Notes under the pieces: generated by a model
Database searches by the model: none
What the model was told of the DNA's origin: nothing
Seen by the model: the letters and a program-made list of their open reading frames with translations, nothing else
Position numbers and translations under genes: made by a program
Shown: positions 9,238-18,915 of the stretch, piece after piece
Layout: each line of letters begins with the position of its first letter
Numbering within the stretch: position 1 is the first letter of the stretch
Assembly: GCA_030272585.1 (NCBI GenBank)
Contig: BSYQ01000014.1
Coordinates: 62,001-126,000 of the forward strand
Length of the DNA stretch: 64,000 nucleotides
Origin: Bryopsis sp. KO-2023
Lineage: Eukaryota; Chlorophyta; Ulvophyceae; Bryopsidales; Bryopsidaceae
Reading direction: 5' to 3'

Positions 9238-11052
9238 ATGGCTGCCGACACACCCGCCGCAATTATTGCGAGGTTGGAAGCGGAAGTAGCTCAAAAAGAA
9301 GAGGAGCTGCAGCACTTTACGTCGACCGCAGAGGAAGTGCTGCAGAACAATGAGGCCTTAACCCGGCAGCTCTCAGAGTTGAGTGACCGGACGAAAGCAG
9401 CTGAGGCTGCGAAGGAGGCAGCGGAGAAAGCCAAGGATAAGGCGGAGGCGGAAAAGAAAGAAGCGGAGGACAAGACTAAGGTCTTGGAAGAAAAATTGGA
9501 AGCCATGAAGCTGAAAAAGCAAAGGTTCCAATCTCACATGATGGCTAACCATCGTGAGAATGACCTCCGTAAGCAAGCTCTCGGGGGAATGGTGGATCGA
9601 TTTACCGCGGTAGAGGAAACGCTGCAGCGAGCTGTAGCAACCGCGTGGAGTGCAGCAGCCAACAACCTTAAGAAGGAATTGGCAGAACAAGAGCTGCAGA
9701 TCGATTTGCTGGGAGAGTCCCTCAGAGACGGCTCTGAAAAACTTCAAGTGCAGAGCGAAACAACGGACAAGATGCTGCGTTTGAACCCGCCGGTACCAGC
9801 ACCACGGGTACGCGAAGAACTGGATCGCCAAGTCCAAGTTCTGTTGTCAAACGCAACACTTGATCTGGAACCGTCCAAGGACGATGATGCGGGAGGCTCA
9901 AGCAAGGGCCAGGGGAAAGGGAAAAACAAACGTCCAAGCTCGCCGTGTAGGGATGAAGATCCACACGGAAAGAGAAGGCGAGAGGACGGTGACGATGAAG
10001 GTGGTGAGCCACCGAGGGATCGTATGCCTGGAGATGCAGCAAGAGCCAACTTGTTACTCAAGTTAAAGGCTGCCGCATTAAAGACTCCAGCACCCTCACA
10101 ACCAGCACCAACAGTTCAGACTCCCGGAGATGAGGCTACCGCAATAGCACCGGGGGAGGACTTATTCGACATGAGAGAGGAGGAGCTTTTGGACTTGGAT
10201 TTTAACGAAGAAATTGACTTCGGCAGTCCACCTCCTAGGCTCGAAGGTCCTAGTTCTGAACTGGAGGACGGGGAAATAAGGAATGATGAAGGGCCAAGCC
10301 AGGTGACAGAGGTTCAGCGTGCGGTCCATCCACCGTTGGAGTTAGCTCCAACAGAAGCAGCACTTCGGGCTTTCCGAGAAAAGGTTAAGCTCAGAAGACT
10401 AAAGGCGGCTGCTCAAGACAAAGTGGATGCTGCACCCAGCGAAGTGAACCTGTCACGGGAGGATATCGAGGAGGCTTGCAACCCCATCACTGCGTCAGAG
10501 AAATGGCCGAAGGTCCAATATACTAACCCCAGGGACCGAGCCTTGCAAAATTACCGCGGCAACCGGCACTTTCACGAGTTGCCCATGTGCATTTGGTGCG
10601 GGAGAAGCCCAATGCAAGCAAGTGCTCAGCGGCTGACGCAGAAGAAGTATTCCGTCCTTCCTTGTGGGTATCACCTCGTGTGTGATGCTCATTGGTTGGC
10701 ATACTCGATGCTGGGGCGCATCGTCACGGCGGTCCAAAAAGTCGCGGAAGTGGACAACAAGTCCATCGCCACCGTCTCCCCATTCTCTCTACCTGCCCAT
10801 ATGTTGAAGCTGACACGCTCGACGTTCGAAGAAATCCCTCCGTTCCCGGCTGAGCACGAGAAGTTGCCACACTGCAACATGTGTGTGAAGCGGCAGCTCA
10901 AGGTGTCCGGCATCACAAGGGATCTGCCATTCCTTAAGTCCAAGAGGGTGGCTGCCGCATTTGATCCCTGTGTCCGGTATCGTGCAGTGCAGCAAGCGCA
11001 TGCGCAGGAGCAGCGTGCTATTCAGCAAGCGCACGCGCAGGAACAGCGTTAA
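9238..11052 (+). CDS. Element B ORF3, unit 1: coiled coil plus RING-like zinc module
   Basis: 604 residues from ATG 9238 (open upstream to 9151 in the same frame, but that part covers the spacer). Residues about 5-110 are a dense Ala/Glu/Lys heptad coiled coil, continuing weakly to about 200. A basic stretch (SKGQGKGKNKR) and acidic segments follow. The C-terminal third holds C451-x2-C454-x21-C476-x2-H479-x2-C482-x2-H485-x60-C546-x2-C549, an eight-ligand arrangement resembling a RING cross-brace finger. The protein ends with two copies of QQAHAQEQR. It is not Gag, Pol or an envelope: no signal peptide or membrane segment is seen. Function unknown; element D has an ORF of the same plan in the same place. 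Confidence 0.8.
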   Translation: MAADTPAAIIARLEAEVAQKEEELQHFTSTAEEVLQNNEALTRQLSELSDRTKAAEAAKEAAEKAKDKAEAEKKEAEDKTKVLEEKLEAMKLKKQRFQSHMMANHRENDLRKQALGGMVDRFTAVEETLQRAVATAWSAAANNLKKELAEQELQIDLLGESLRDGSEKLQVQSETTDKMLRLNPPVPAPRVREELDRQVQVLLSNATLDLEPSKDDDAGGSSKGQGKGKNKRPSSPCRDEDPHGKRRREDGDDEGGEPPRDRMPGDAARANLLLKLKAAALKTPAPSQPAPTVQTPGDEATAIAPGEDLFDMREEELLDLDFNEEIDFGSPPPRLEGPSSELEDGEIRNDEGPSQVTEVQRAVHPPLELAPTEAALRAFREKVKLRRLKAAAQDKVDAAPSEVNLSREDIEEACNPITASEKWPKVQYTNPRDRALQNYRGNRHFHELPMCIWCGRSPMQASAQRLTQKKYSVLPCGYHLVCDAHWLAYSMLGRIVTAVQKVAEVDNKSIATVSPFSLPAHMLKLTRSTFEEIPPFPAEHEKLPHCNMCVKRQLKVSGITRDLPFLKSKRVAAAFDPCVRYRAVQQAHAQEQRAIQQAHAQEQR

Positions 11053-11248
11053 GGAGGAGGGAAAAGGAGTTATCGTCGACCAAGTGTGTGCGTGCAGCAG
11101 CTGTCAGAGACGTCAGAGCAAGAGACAGGTCCAAGACAGTTGGGTGTGGGTATGGGAGTGGGTGAGTTTTGTGTTTGTGTTTTTGTGTTTTTTGTTTTTC
11201 TTTGTGTTTTGGTGTGCGTGGGCGCCCACTTTTTGCGGGGGGGGCGTA
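11053..11248 (+). other. 3' untranslated region and polypurine tract, element B unit 1
   Basis: GT- and T-rich spacer ending in a run of eight G (11237-11244) 4 bp before the next LTR. This is the expected plus-strand primer (polypurine tract). Confidence 0.75.
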
Positions 11249-11668
11249 TGTTAGTCTTTTAGCGCTATACGAGGTAGTTTGGGATAGAGCCGAGGGTGGC
11301 TGACGCATGTGGGTTCGCGAGTAAGACAGATTAGACCCAGAGTTTGGGGCATGCGTCAGCGTACTACACTTAGGGGTACTTAAGAGGCCCACTCGTTGTT
11401 TTGACATTCACTTTACTTTGTAAGAACTCGGGATTCGTGGGATTGGTGTGTTCCCGCTTGTGTGTGTGTTTGTGTGTGTGTGTGTTAAGTGTTTGCCTGA
11501 CGCAATCACTTCCCAACCCAAGTGCTCTAGTAGCGTTCACAACCGCGCTAGCTAGAGAGTTGTCTAAACCAACAAACCCCACAAGTATACTTGCGTTAGC
11601 CAGCAAGTTATCACGAATCCAATCAACACAGCCGACCACTATTGCGTCACCCACAAGCTTCACTATCA
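11249..11668 (+). repeat. Element B LTR 2 (shared middle LTR)
   Basis: Copy of LTR 1 with no difference noticed. It serves as the 3' LTR of unit 1 and the 5' LTR of unit 2, and no target-site duplication separates the units, so they did not insert independently. Confidence 0.95.
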
Positions 11669-11813
11669 ATTGGTTTCGGAGCAGGGCAAGAACTTTAAGT
11701 TCTTGAGATCGAAACTTGTGAACGTGGCGCAACAAACGTTTTTGTTTGTTTGTTTGGTAGAGAGAAACTCCAACCGTGGTTGTTGAGTACTCCCAAATAG
11801 TGGCTGAGAGACC
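11669..11813 (+). promoter_or_regulatory. Element B primer-binding site and leader, unit 2
   Basis: Identical to 1991-2135: TGGTTTCGGAGC two bases after the LTR, then the leader up to the gag ATG at 11814. Confidence 0.75.
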
Positions 11814-14468
11814 ATGGCTGACCGTGAACACGCATTGGCAGTGCGCGAGCCTCAAGTTGAAGAGCCAGGGATTGAACCTGAGTTCGATGAGGAATTGCCT
11901 GACGCACCCAATGTTGTGTACCAACAAATAAACGTCCAGAACATCCACAATGTCCAGCAAGCAGCTGTCGACATAGACATGGGAGCTGATGCGGAAGCCT
12001 TAAGAGAGGATGTGGATGCGGTCCATGACCGTGTGGACGATTTAGCCCACGGGCTAAGGGGTCACCTGCAGCAAGTTGACCAGACACTGGGGCAGAGGCT
12101 AGCCCATGCTGAGGCCTCTGTGTCGAACCAACTGGCTGGCGCATCAGAGGTGATCGGGCAGGCGCTGGAAACACAGCACCAGCATGCGCAACAGGTTGAG
12201 GCCACACAGCATGCGGTGGTGTCGCAACAGCAGAAGCTGGATTCAGTAGCGGCTCAACATAGTCGATACGAGCAGAGGCTATTACGCCAAGATATCGACC
12301 ATAGAAAAGAAAGAGCCGAGATCAAAGCTTCTGTGGACGCAATAACGAGGAGAATGGATGCCGCAGACATTCTAGCGGACTCTCGTTTTGCTGACCTAAA
12401 AGAAGCAACTGAAGCATCAGCACTTCAGTTAAAACAACTCTCCGAGTTATCCCTTGTTCAAGGGCGGAGAATTGAAGGCTTATTAGGAACTGTTGCGGAT
12501 TCCAACGAAAAAGTCGAACGGACTCTAGAATTGTTTCGGGAGTCCTTGCATAAGCAAGGTGCTGAGGTGAAGCGTTTGCAGAGCTCAAGAGTAGCAATTC
12601 AAAAAGATTTGATTGCCTTGGAGAAAAAGGCATCCAAAACCTGGGATCAGCAGCAAGATGCAGCTGATGTGGTTGCCTTAAGATTATCTGGCCTGGAACG
12701 TAGCATGGAGGATGTGAGTGGCGGAAGCCAGAGGGCCCAAAGTGGAAGTGATGCTCGTGCAGTATCACCGGGGCGTGAAGGGGAAGTTGATTCCCCTGAG
12801 CCTGAGGACTCAGCCTTTGGGATGCCGCTGCCGAAGAAATCAGTAAAGCAGTTGGCTGCATCATGGCCGCCACTGGACCAGAGCTTCGCGGTAGGAATGG
12901 TTGGGGCAGGAACCTCAACAATACCGGCTCCTCCAGCAGTACAGGTCGAGGAGGGTGAAATTGTTGCTGCAGAAGCACCACCATGCACTGCAGTGGACAG
13001 CGCACCAGACGCTGATTTCACATTCCCTCAATTGATACCTCCAAGTACAAGAGCTCAGCCTGGAGTACGCATCTCAGAACCCGACTCTGCCGATGGATCA
13101 CGTAGACCCACACGAACTAACCCAAGAGTTCTTTCCTCAGCAGAAGTGTTATATCAAATTGACCTTGAGCGTGCTAAGGCACAGGTCAGAGAAGAGAAAG
13201 GAAAAGAACCCATGCAGATCCCCACACGTACTGGAAGATTGGGACTTGGGTTAAGTGCTTTGGGAGCAAGGGTAGAAAATAATCCCTTTGCTGCACTTGG
13301 TTCATATGAGTCTACTGGTGGACCCAGTCGAGTTCCTCGCATGCGAGGTAACTTTGGAGACCCTGGTGATGACGACCCAGATGATGATGGCGGTGATGAT
13401 TACCGCGACAGACGAAACCGCCCACCTTCCCGCATTCCAGGTGCGCCTGATGGCGGAGGAGGTGGTGGCGGCGGTGGAGATGGTGGAGGCGGTGGACCTC
13501 CCGGTGGACCTCCTGATGGAGGTGGAGGTGGAGGTGGCGCTGGACCAGCAGGGCCAGGACCTCCTAGGCAAGGACAGTGGTTGCCTAGCACCGTCAAGTT
13601 GCAAATGCCTCGCGCATTTAACGGAAGTGGAGAACCAAAAGCCCGTAAATGGCAAGTGCTCATGACGCGGTACTTGAGAACCTGCGGAGTGCATGAAGCA
13701 CAGTGGCAATCGATTATGGCCACTAACCTTTATGGAGCTGCCTCGGATTGGTTAACGATGCAAGAGTTGAAAATTCACCGAGGTGAAAGACCACCCTTCC
13801 GTGACTGGATGGACTTCATGGATGGCTTAGCTACAGCTTTCGAATTCTCTAGTGATCGAGATGAAGCGTGGCGTGACCTCCACAAACTCAAGCAGACTGG
13901 AACCGTGAAACAATTTGTCAAAGAGTTTCAGCGGTTAGTCTTGAGGATTCCAGACCTCGAAGAGGATCACCAGTATTTGCTCTTCGTGGATGGACTTAAA
14001 AGTGAAGTTCAGAAGTTAGTCGCAGCAACGGTACCTCGAGATGTCGAGGCCGCCATCATATCCGCCGAACGATTGGAAGCCCTTGGAGTTGGAACACAAG
14101 GCCAAGGAGGGCAAACCAATCAGAAAAAGAAAGGAGTCTGGCGTGGTGGAAGAAAGAAGAAAGGCCAGAATCAGGGTCAGCAGCAGCAGAACCCCACACC
14201 ACCAGCCCAAGCACCACCACAAGCTGCCGCAGGAGTGCAACAGCAGCAGCAACAGCAACAAGGACGAGGAGGAGGACGTGGTGGTGGTGGACGTGGACGC
14301 GGTGGTGGTAACCGTGGAAGAGGACAAGCCAATCAGGGAAGACAGAACCCCCAGGGGGGAGGGGGATATAATTGTTATCTTTGTGGAAAGAAGGGTCATC
14401 CTGTGAGGCAATGTCCTAGATTGGAGGAGGTGAAAAACCTCCCCGATGTAAAAAAGATGTTAAACTGA
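11814..14468 (+). CDS. gag: Element B Gag, unit 2
   Basis: 884 residues, apparently identical to the unit 1 Gag: N-terminal coiled coil, Gly/Pro-rich linker, capsid-like region, CCHC knuckle near residue 854. Stop at 14466-14468 directly after the same slippery heptamer. No inactivating change seen. Confidence 0.95.
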   Translation: MADREHALAVREPQVEEPGIEPEFDEELPDAPNVVYQQINVQNIHNVQQAAVDIDMGADAEALREDVDAVHDRVDDLAHGLRGHLQQVDQTLGQRLAHAEASVSNQLAGASEVIGQALETQHQHAQQVEATQHAVVSQQQKLDSVAAQHSRYEQRLLRQDIDHRKERAEIKASVDAITRRMDAADILADSRFADLKEATEASALQLKQLSELSLVQGRRIEGLLGTVADSNEKVERTLELFRESLHKQGAEVKRLQSSRVAIQKDLIALEKKASKTWDQQQDAADVVALRLSGLERSMEDVSGGSQRAQSGSDARAVSPGREGEVDSPEPEDSAFGMPLPKKSVKQLAASWPPLDQSFAVGMVGAGTSTIPAPPAVQVEEGEIVAAEAPPCTAVDSAPDADFTFPQLIPPSTRAQPGVRISEPDSADGSRRPTRTNPRVLSSAEVLYQIDLERAKAQVREEKGKEPMQIPTRTGRLGLGLSALGARVENNPFAALGSYESTGGPSRVPRMRGNFGDPGDDDPDDDGGDDYRDRRNRPPSRIPGAPDGGGGGGGGGDGGGGGPPGGPPDGGGGGGGAGPAGPGPPRQGQWLPSTVKLQMPRAFNGSGEPKARKWQVLMTRYLRTCGVHEAQWQSIMATNLYGAASDWLTMQELKIHRGERPPFRDWMDFMDGLATAFEFSSDRDEAWRDLHKLKQTGTVKQFVKEFQRLVLRIPDLEEDHQYLLFVDGLKSEVQKLVAATVPRDVEAAIISAERLEALGVGTQGQGGQTNQKKKGVWRGGRKKKGQNQGQQQQNPTPPAQAPPQAAAGVQQQQQQQQGRGGGRGGGGRGRGGGNRGRGQANQGRQNPQGGGGYNCYLCGKKGHPVRQCPRLEEVKNLPDVKKMLN

Positions 14469-14517
14469 CCGCCAGGCAGGAAACTGCTTCGTCTGAGCCT
14501 GGCCGACGCAAACGTCG
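14450..14517 (+). promoter_or_regulatory. Candidate -1 frameshift signal, element B unit 2
   Basis: Same as unit 1: A_AAA_AAG (14450-14456), G_TTA_AAC (14459-14465), then a 7-bp stem (14471-14477 with 14497-14503) and a following 5-bp hairpin. Confidence 0.7.
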
Positions 14518-17500
14518 TAAGCGAAACAGAGTTCGTAGGCGGCGTAGGAAGCTAAGATCAAAAGTAGGTGCCTCGAAAAAGGTTTGTACTCACAGCGGAA
14601 AACCTGGGGCGCGGACTAGTACACCGCGTGAAGAGAGAACAGAGACACTCTCCACATCTACCCAATCGGCACATGACAACTGCGATTGGAAAAATGAACA
14701 GAAGGAAAGCACACCGGATGAGATGGACGCGCCTCATGCGTCATCTGCATCTCTTCCCTCTGTTAGTGAATCTGTGGGCTCATTGGAGTCGCAGAGTAGT
14801 CTACAGGAGTCCCTGCCTGCAGACGTAGACGATAGTGGGTCAGAAACAACCCAGCGGTCTACCACAGAGCGAGTTAATGTGTCAGAAGTTCGATCAACTT
14901 CGTCAACCAAGGGTGACACATGCCCTCTGTTAAAAATTCAAGAAGTGCCTGTGAGAGGGTACGAAGTAAAAGCACGGATCAAGACCACGGACCTTTATGC
15001 ATTCATTGATTGTGGAAGTACCGCAAACTATATCAATGATAAGGTAGCGCGTGATCTCGGGTTGTCGATTACACCAAGCTCAAAGAGAGCAATGTTGGCA
15101 AACGGAGATATTAAAGAACTGGCTGGCAGCTGTAACAACCTCCGAGTAAAGATAGGAGGGCTGAAGTGCAAAATGAAAGCGGATCTGTTCCCAGACCTTG
15201 GTTATGACCTAATATTGGGCATGCCTTGGTTGCAGAAAGAAAACCCCCGCATAGACTTTCAGCAGAATGAGATTTCAGTTTGCAAAAACAGCCAAGTGTT
15301 TCATCTCCCGTTGCGTCATCCAACCCAAGAGAGTATTGAACCTGAACGAAAAGTACAGTCGATACTGCAAGAAGTGCCAGTGACTGAGTGTTCAGCTAAA
15401 CGAATGATGCGTCATCTCAAAACAGAGACAGCATTCATGGTTGTAGTGCAAGAGTCTGAAGAGAAAGCTTTAGGCCAACATGAATTGCCTGACGCAATAG
15501 AGCGAACACAGCCATTCAACACTGAGGATGAGATTGGCAAACTTATTCGTTCAGACACCCCTGCCGAAATTAAAAAGGTGGTAGAAACACACCGTGGTGT
15601 GTTCCCTCGTGATTTACCCCCAGGGATCCCTCCGAAGAGAAAAGGTCATGAGTTTAAGATAGACCTGGAGGATCCAACACCTATCCATCGTCCAATATAC
15701 AAGCTTTCACCAGCAGAGCTGGATGAAGTGAAAGCACAAGTGGACTACCTTCTGGAACAGAAGAAAATCAAACCATCCGAGTCCCCTTGGGGCGCGCCAA
15801 TCCTATTTGTACCGAAAAAGGATGGAGGCTTAAGGATGTGTGTGGATTACAGGTGGATCAATAAGGTGACGGTGAAAAACCGGTATCCTTTACCCCTGCC
15901 AGAAGAATTGATGGATAGAGTGTTCAAAGCCAAAGTGTTCTCGAAGTTAGATCTGCGATCAGGCTACTGGCAATTTCCAGTAAGGCCATCTGATACAGAT
16001 AAAACAGCGTTCCGCACGAGATACGGTCACTTTGAGTTTTTGGTAGCGCCTTTTGGGCTAACCAATTGCCCAGCGCAATTCCAAACTCTAGTGCAAGACC
16101 TACTCGCAGAGTTTTTAGATGATTTTGTTGTTGTCTTTATCGATGACATACTCATCTTCTCTGAAAATATGGAACAGCATGCCGAACACTTAGAGAAAGT
16201 CCTGTCGCGACTAGCAGAATATCAGCTTTTTGCTAAGGCAAGTAAAAGTGAGCTGGCTGTCGCAACAGTAGACTATCTTGGCTACCGCATTAGCGGAAGT
16301 GGGTTAAAACCACAGGAACAAAAAGTGAAGGCAGTGAAGGAGTGGAAGGAACTACAGAGTGTTAGCGATGTACGTAGTTTCCTTGGAATGGTTTCATACT
16401 ACAGGAAATTCATTCCCCAGTTTGCACATGTTGCTGGACCACTCCATGACTTAGTGAAAAAAGACCATCCCTGGAGATGGGGACAGGTTGAGCGTGGCGC
16501 ATTCAATGAACTGAAAAAGCGTCTAAGTCAAGCTCCCGTCCTTATTTTTCCAGATGCGTCACTGCCTTACACTGTGATCACTAATGCGTCGAATGAGGCC
16601 ATCGGTGCCGTGTTAACACAGGATCACGGAGAGGGGCTACAGCCAATAGCTTACCTCTCACGTAGATTCAAGCCTGCCGAGCTTAACTATGCACCATACG
16701 ACAAAGAGTTGTGTGCAATATGTTATGCGATGGTGCAGTGGAGACATTATCTAGAAGGTTGTGCGGGTGGAGTAACAGTGTTCACTGACCACCAACCTCT
16801 GACACATATTCTGTCGCAGAGGAACCTTTCTAGAACCCAAGCAAGATGGCTTGAGGCGGGGTACCTGACTTCGATCAACCCCAAGATCTCCTATATCAAA
16901 GGCAAGGCTAATGTGTTAGCAGATGCTCTCTCCCGCAGTGTTCCTAAGCCCGTGGAAACTGCGATGAACATTTCCACTTGGCAAGTGCATCAAGCAAGCC
17001 AAGATGAGTGGAAACAAGCCCTCCAAGCTGATAACTCCTTGGTGAAGATATTGCGGAAGCTTGAGAGTGGCGAGGAAGTTGAGGGATATTTCCTCAGAGA
17101 GGGAATACTCTGGACGGTCCCAAAGAGAGGATTAGTCGAGAAAGTGGTGGTTCCTAAAGGCCAGCGCAATAAGATCATGAAGGAGTGCCATGAGACACCT
17201 TCAGCAGGCCATACAGGACCAGCGCGAACAGGAGAAATCCTAGCGCGGCGATATTGGTGGAAGGGGTGGATGAATGAGTTGAAGGCATTTGTGCGCGAAT
17301 GCCCTGTGTGCCAACAAATAAAGGCTGACACACAGAAGCCTATGGGCTTACTTCAACCCCTGCCAATACCTGAGCGGAAGTGGGAGCAGATTACCACTGA
17401 CTTGGTGACAGATCTACCAGCATCCAATGGGTTTAGTGCTGTAGCTGTCTTTGTCGATAGACTTACCAAGTTTGTGCATTTCGCCCCATGTACTAAAGAG

Positions 17501-18463
17501 ATTACCGCTGCAGGATACGCCCAACTTTTTATCGAACATGTTTACCGCAACCATGGCCTACCTAAAGTGATTGTGTCTGATAGAGACCCTCGCTTTACCA
17601 GCAAGTTCTGGCAGACGCTTTTTAAAGCTCTGGGTACAGAGATTCGTATGAGTACAGCTTACCACCCTCAGACGGATGGGCAGAGTGAGGTTACCATACG
17701 TACTCTGGAAAATTTTCTAAGGCCATATGCTGAGAGGTATCCCCATAAGTGGGTTGAGTATTTACCTACAGCAGAGTTTGCAGCAAACAATGCAGTGAAT
17801 GCGAGTACAGGGTTCGCACCTGCATACTTGATGTATGGGTACCATCCAGAAACACCAAACATTGGTGGGACGGCAACGCAATTTCAAGTGGAAGCAGTGA
17901 AGACTATGGTAGCACGGATGGCACAGGACTTAGATACCGCAAAAGCATATTACTCTAGAGCACAACACAGAATGTGTGTGAGTGCAAACAAGAAGAGGAA
18001 AGATATTGCTTTTGAAAAAGGGGATAAAGTCCTGATAAAAAGCCGTTTTATTCCGTTGGCTGCTTTGAACAAAGTGAGTCCCAAACTGCGCCGTCGATTT
18101 GTGGGTCCCTTTGAAATTGTGGAGAAAATATCAAAGGTGGCTTACAGAGTTCAACTTCCGGAAACATGGCTCATTCACCCAGTGTTTCATGTTTCTAAGT
18201 TCAAGCGTTATCACGCCTCGAGTGATAACAGCAGGCAAATACAACCTCCAGAAGGAGAGTTGATTGGTAGCGAAGTAGAGTATGAGGTCGAAAATATCCT
18301 AAGGGCTAGAGGTAAACGCAATCGTGAATACCTAGTGCTGTGGAAAGGATACGATCTACTTGACGCTACTTGGGAACCTGAAGCTAATCTGGTTAACGCA
18401 CCAGATATACTTCGCGCATTTAAAGAGAAAGAAAGAAAAGAGTTGCAGAAAGGAAGAGAATAG
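14468..18463 (+). CDS. pol: Element B Pol, unit 2
   Basis: Apparently identical to the unit 1 Pol, with first internal ATG at 14723. It carries the same protease, RT, RNase H, integrase and chromodomain. The RNase H Asp-to-Asn change is shared (codon aat at 16583-16585), so it predates the duplication. Confidence 0.95.
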   Translation, partial: TARQETASSEPGRRKRRKRNRVRRRRRKLRSKVGASKKVCTHSGKPGARTSTPREERTETLSTSTQSAHDNCDWKNEQKESTPDEMDAPHASSASLPSVSESVGSLESQSSLQESLPADVDDSGSETTQRSTTERVNVSEVRSTSSTKGDTCPLLKIQEVPVRGYEVKARIKTTDLYAFIDCGSTANYINDKVARDLGLSITPSSKRAMLANGDIKELAGSCNNLRVKIGGLKCKMKADLFPDLGYDLILGMPWLQKENPRIDFQQNEISVCKNSQVFHLPLRHPTQESIEPERKVQSILQEVPVTECSAKRMMRHLKTETAFMVVVQESEEKALGQHELPDAIERTQPFNTEDEIGKLIRSDTPAEIKKVVETHRGVFPRDLPPGIPPKRKGHEFKIDLEDPTPIHRPIYKLSPAELDEVKAQVDYLLEQKKIKPSESPWGAPILFVPKKDGGLRMCVDYRWINKVTVKNRYPLPLPEELMDRVFKAKVFSKLDLRSGYWQFPVRPSDTDKTAFRTRYGHFEFLVAPFGLTNCPAQFQTLVQDLLAEFLDDFVVVFIDDILIFSENMEQHAEHLEKVLSRLAEYQLFAKASKSELAVATVDYLGYRISGSGLKPQEQKVKAVKEWKELQSVSDVRSFLGMVSYYRKFIPQFAHVAGPLHDLVKKDHPWRWGQVERGAFNELKKRLSQAPVLIFPDASLPYTVITNASNEAIGAVLTQDHGEGLQPIAYLSRRFKPAELNYAPYDKELCAICYAMVQWRHYLEGCAGGVTVFTDHQPLTHILSQRNLSRTQARWLEAGYLTSINPKISYIKGKANVLADALSRSVPKPVETAMNISTWQVHQASQDEWKQALQADNSLVKILRKLESGEEVEGYFLREGILWTVPKRGLVEKVVVPKGQRNKIMKECHETPSAGHTGPARTGEILARRYWWKGWMNELKAFVRECPVCQQIKADTQKPMGLLQPLPIPERKWEQITTDLVTDLPASNGFSAVAVFVDRLTKFVHFAPCTKEITAAGYAQLFIEHVYRNHGLPKVIVSDRDPRFTSKFWQTLFKALGTEIRMSTAYHPQTDGQSEVTIRTLENFLRPYAERYPHKWVEYLPTAEFAANNAVNASTGFAPAYLMYGYHPETPNIGGTATQFQVEAVKTMVARMAQDLDTAKAYYSRAQHRMCVSANKKRKDIAFEKGDKVLIKSRFIPLAALNKVSPKLRRRFVGPFEIVEKISKVAYRVQLPETWLIHPVFHVSKFKRYHASSDNSRQIQPPEGELIGSEVEYEVENILRARGKRNREYLVLWKGYDLLDATWEPEANLVNAPDILRAFKEKERKELQKGRE

Positions 18464-18915
18464 GGAAACAGAGTGTTTGATGGCTAAGGTGGAACTCCTT
18501 ATTGCAAGGGGGCGCGAAAAAGGATACCTTAGAAAAACTCTGTCGACTTCCAAACCAACTCTTTAACTTTAATGCGTTAGGTGCCTAAGTTATTTGGCTG
18601 GCGCAGTAAGTGTAGCTTCAGTAGTACTTTAGAAACCGGGCAAACGATGTCACATTCGAGATAGTGTGGTTGTTCCGAGAAAACCCCTATCAAGTGACGT
18701 GTTGAGGTGGTCTTGACGAGACTCCAACCGAGCGAAACGTTGGTGTCTCACCCCAATAACTCAACGAGGAAAGTGTACGAGTCACCCAGCCTTATAAGCG
18801 CAGCCCTCGAACCATTTTGCCCTAGTGTTTGTGTAAACGGAGCGAGCTCCTGAGTAAAAAAAAGAGTCTAAAGACGCACAAACCGTTGTTTATATCTTTC
18901 TTTCCGACAAACATA
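18464..18915 (+). other. Non-coding spacer between pol and ORF3, element B unit 2
   Basis: Same as 8786-9237 apart from A at 18719. TTATAAG lies at 18792-18798. No coding region seen. Confidence 0.5.
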
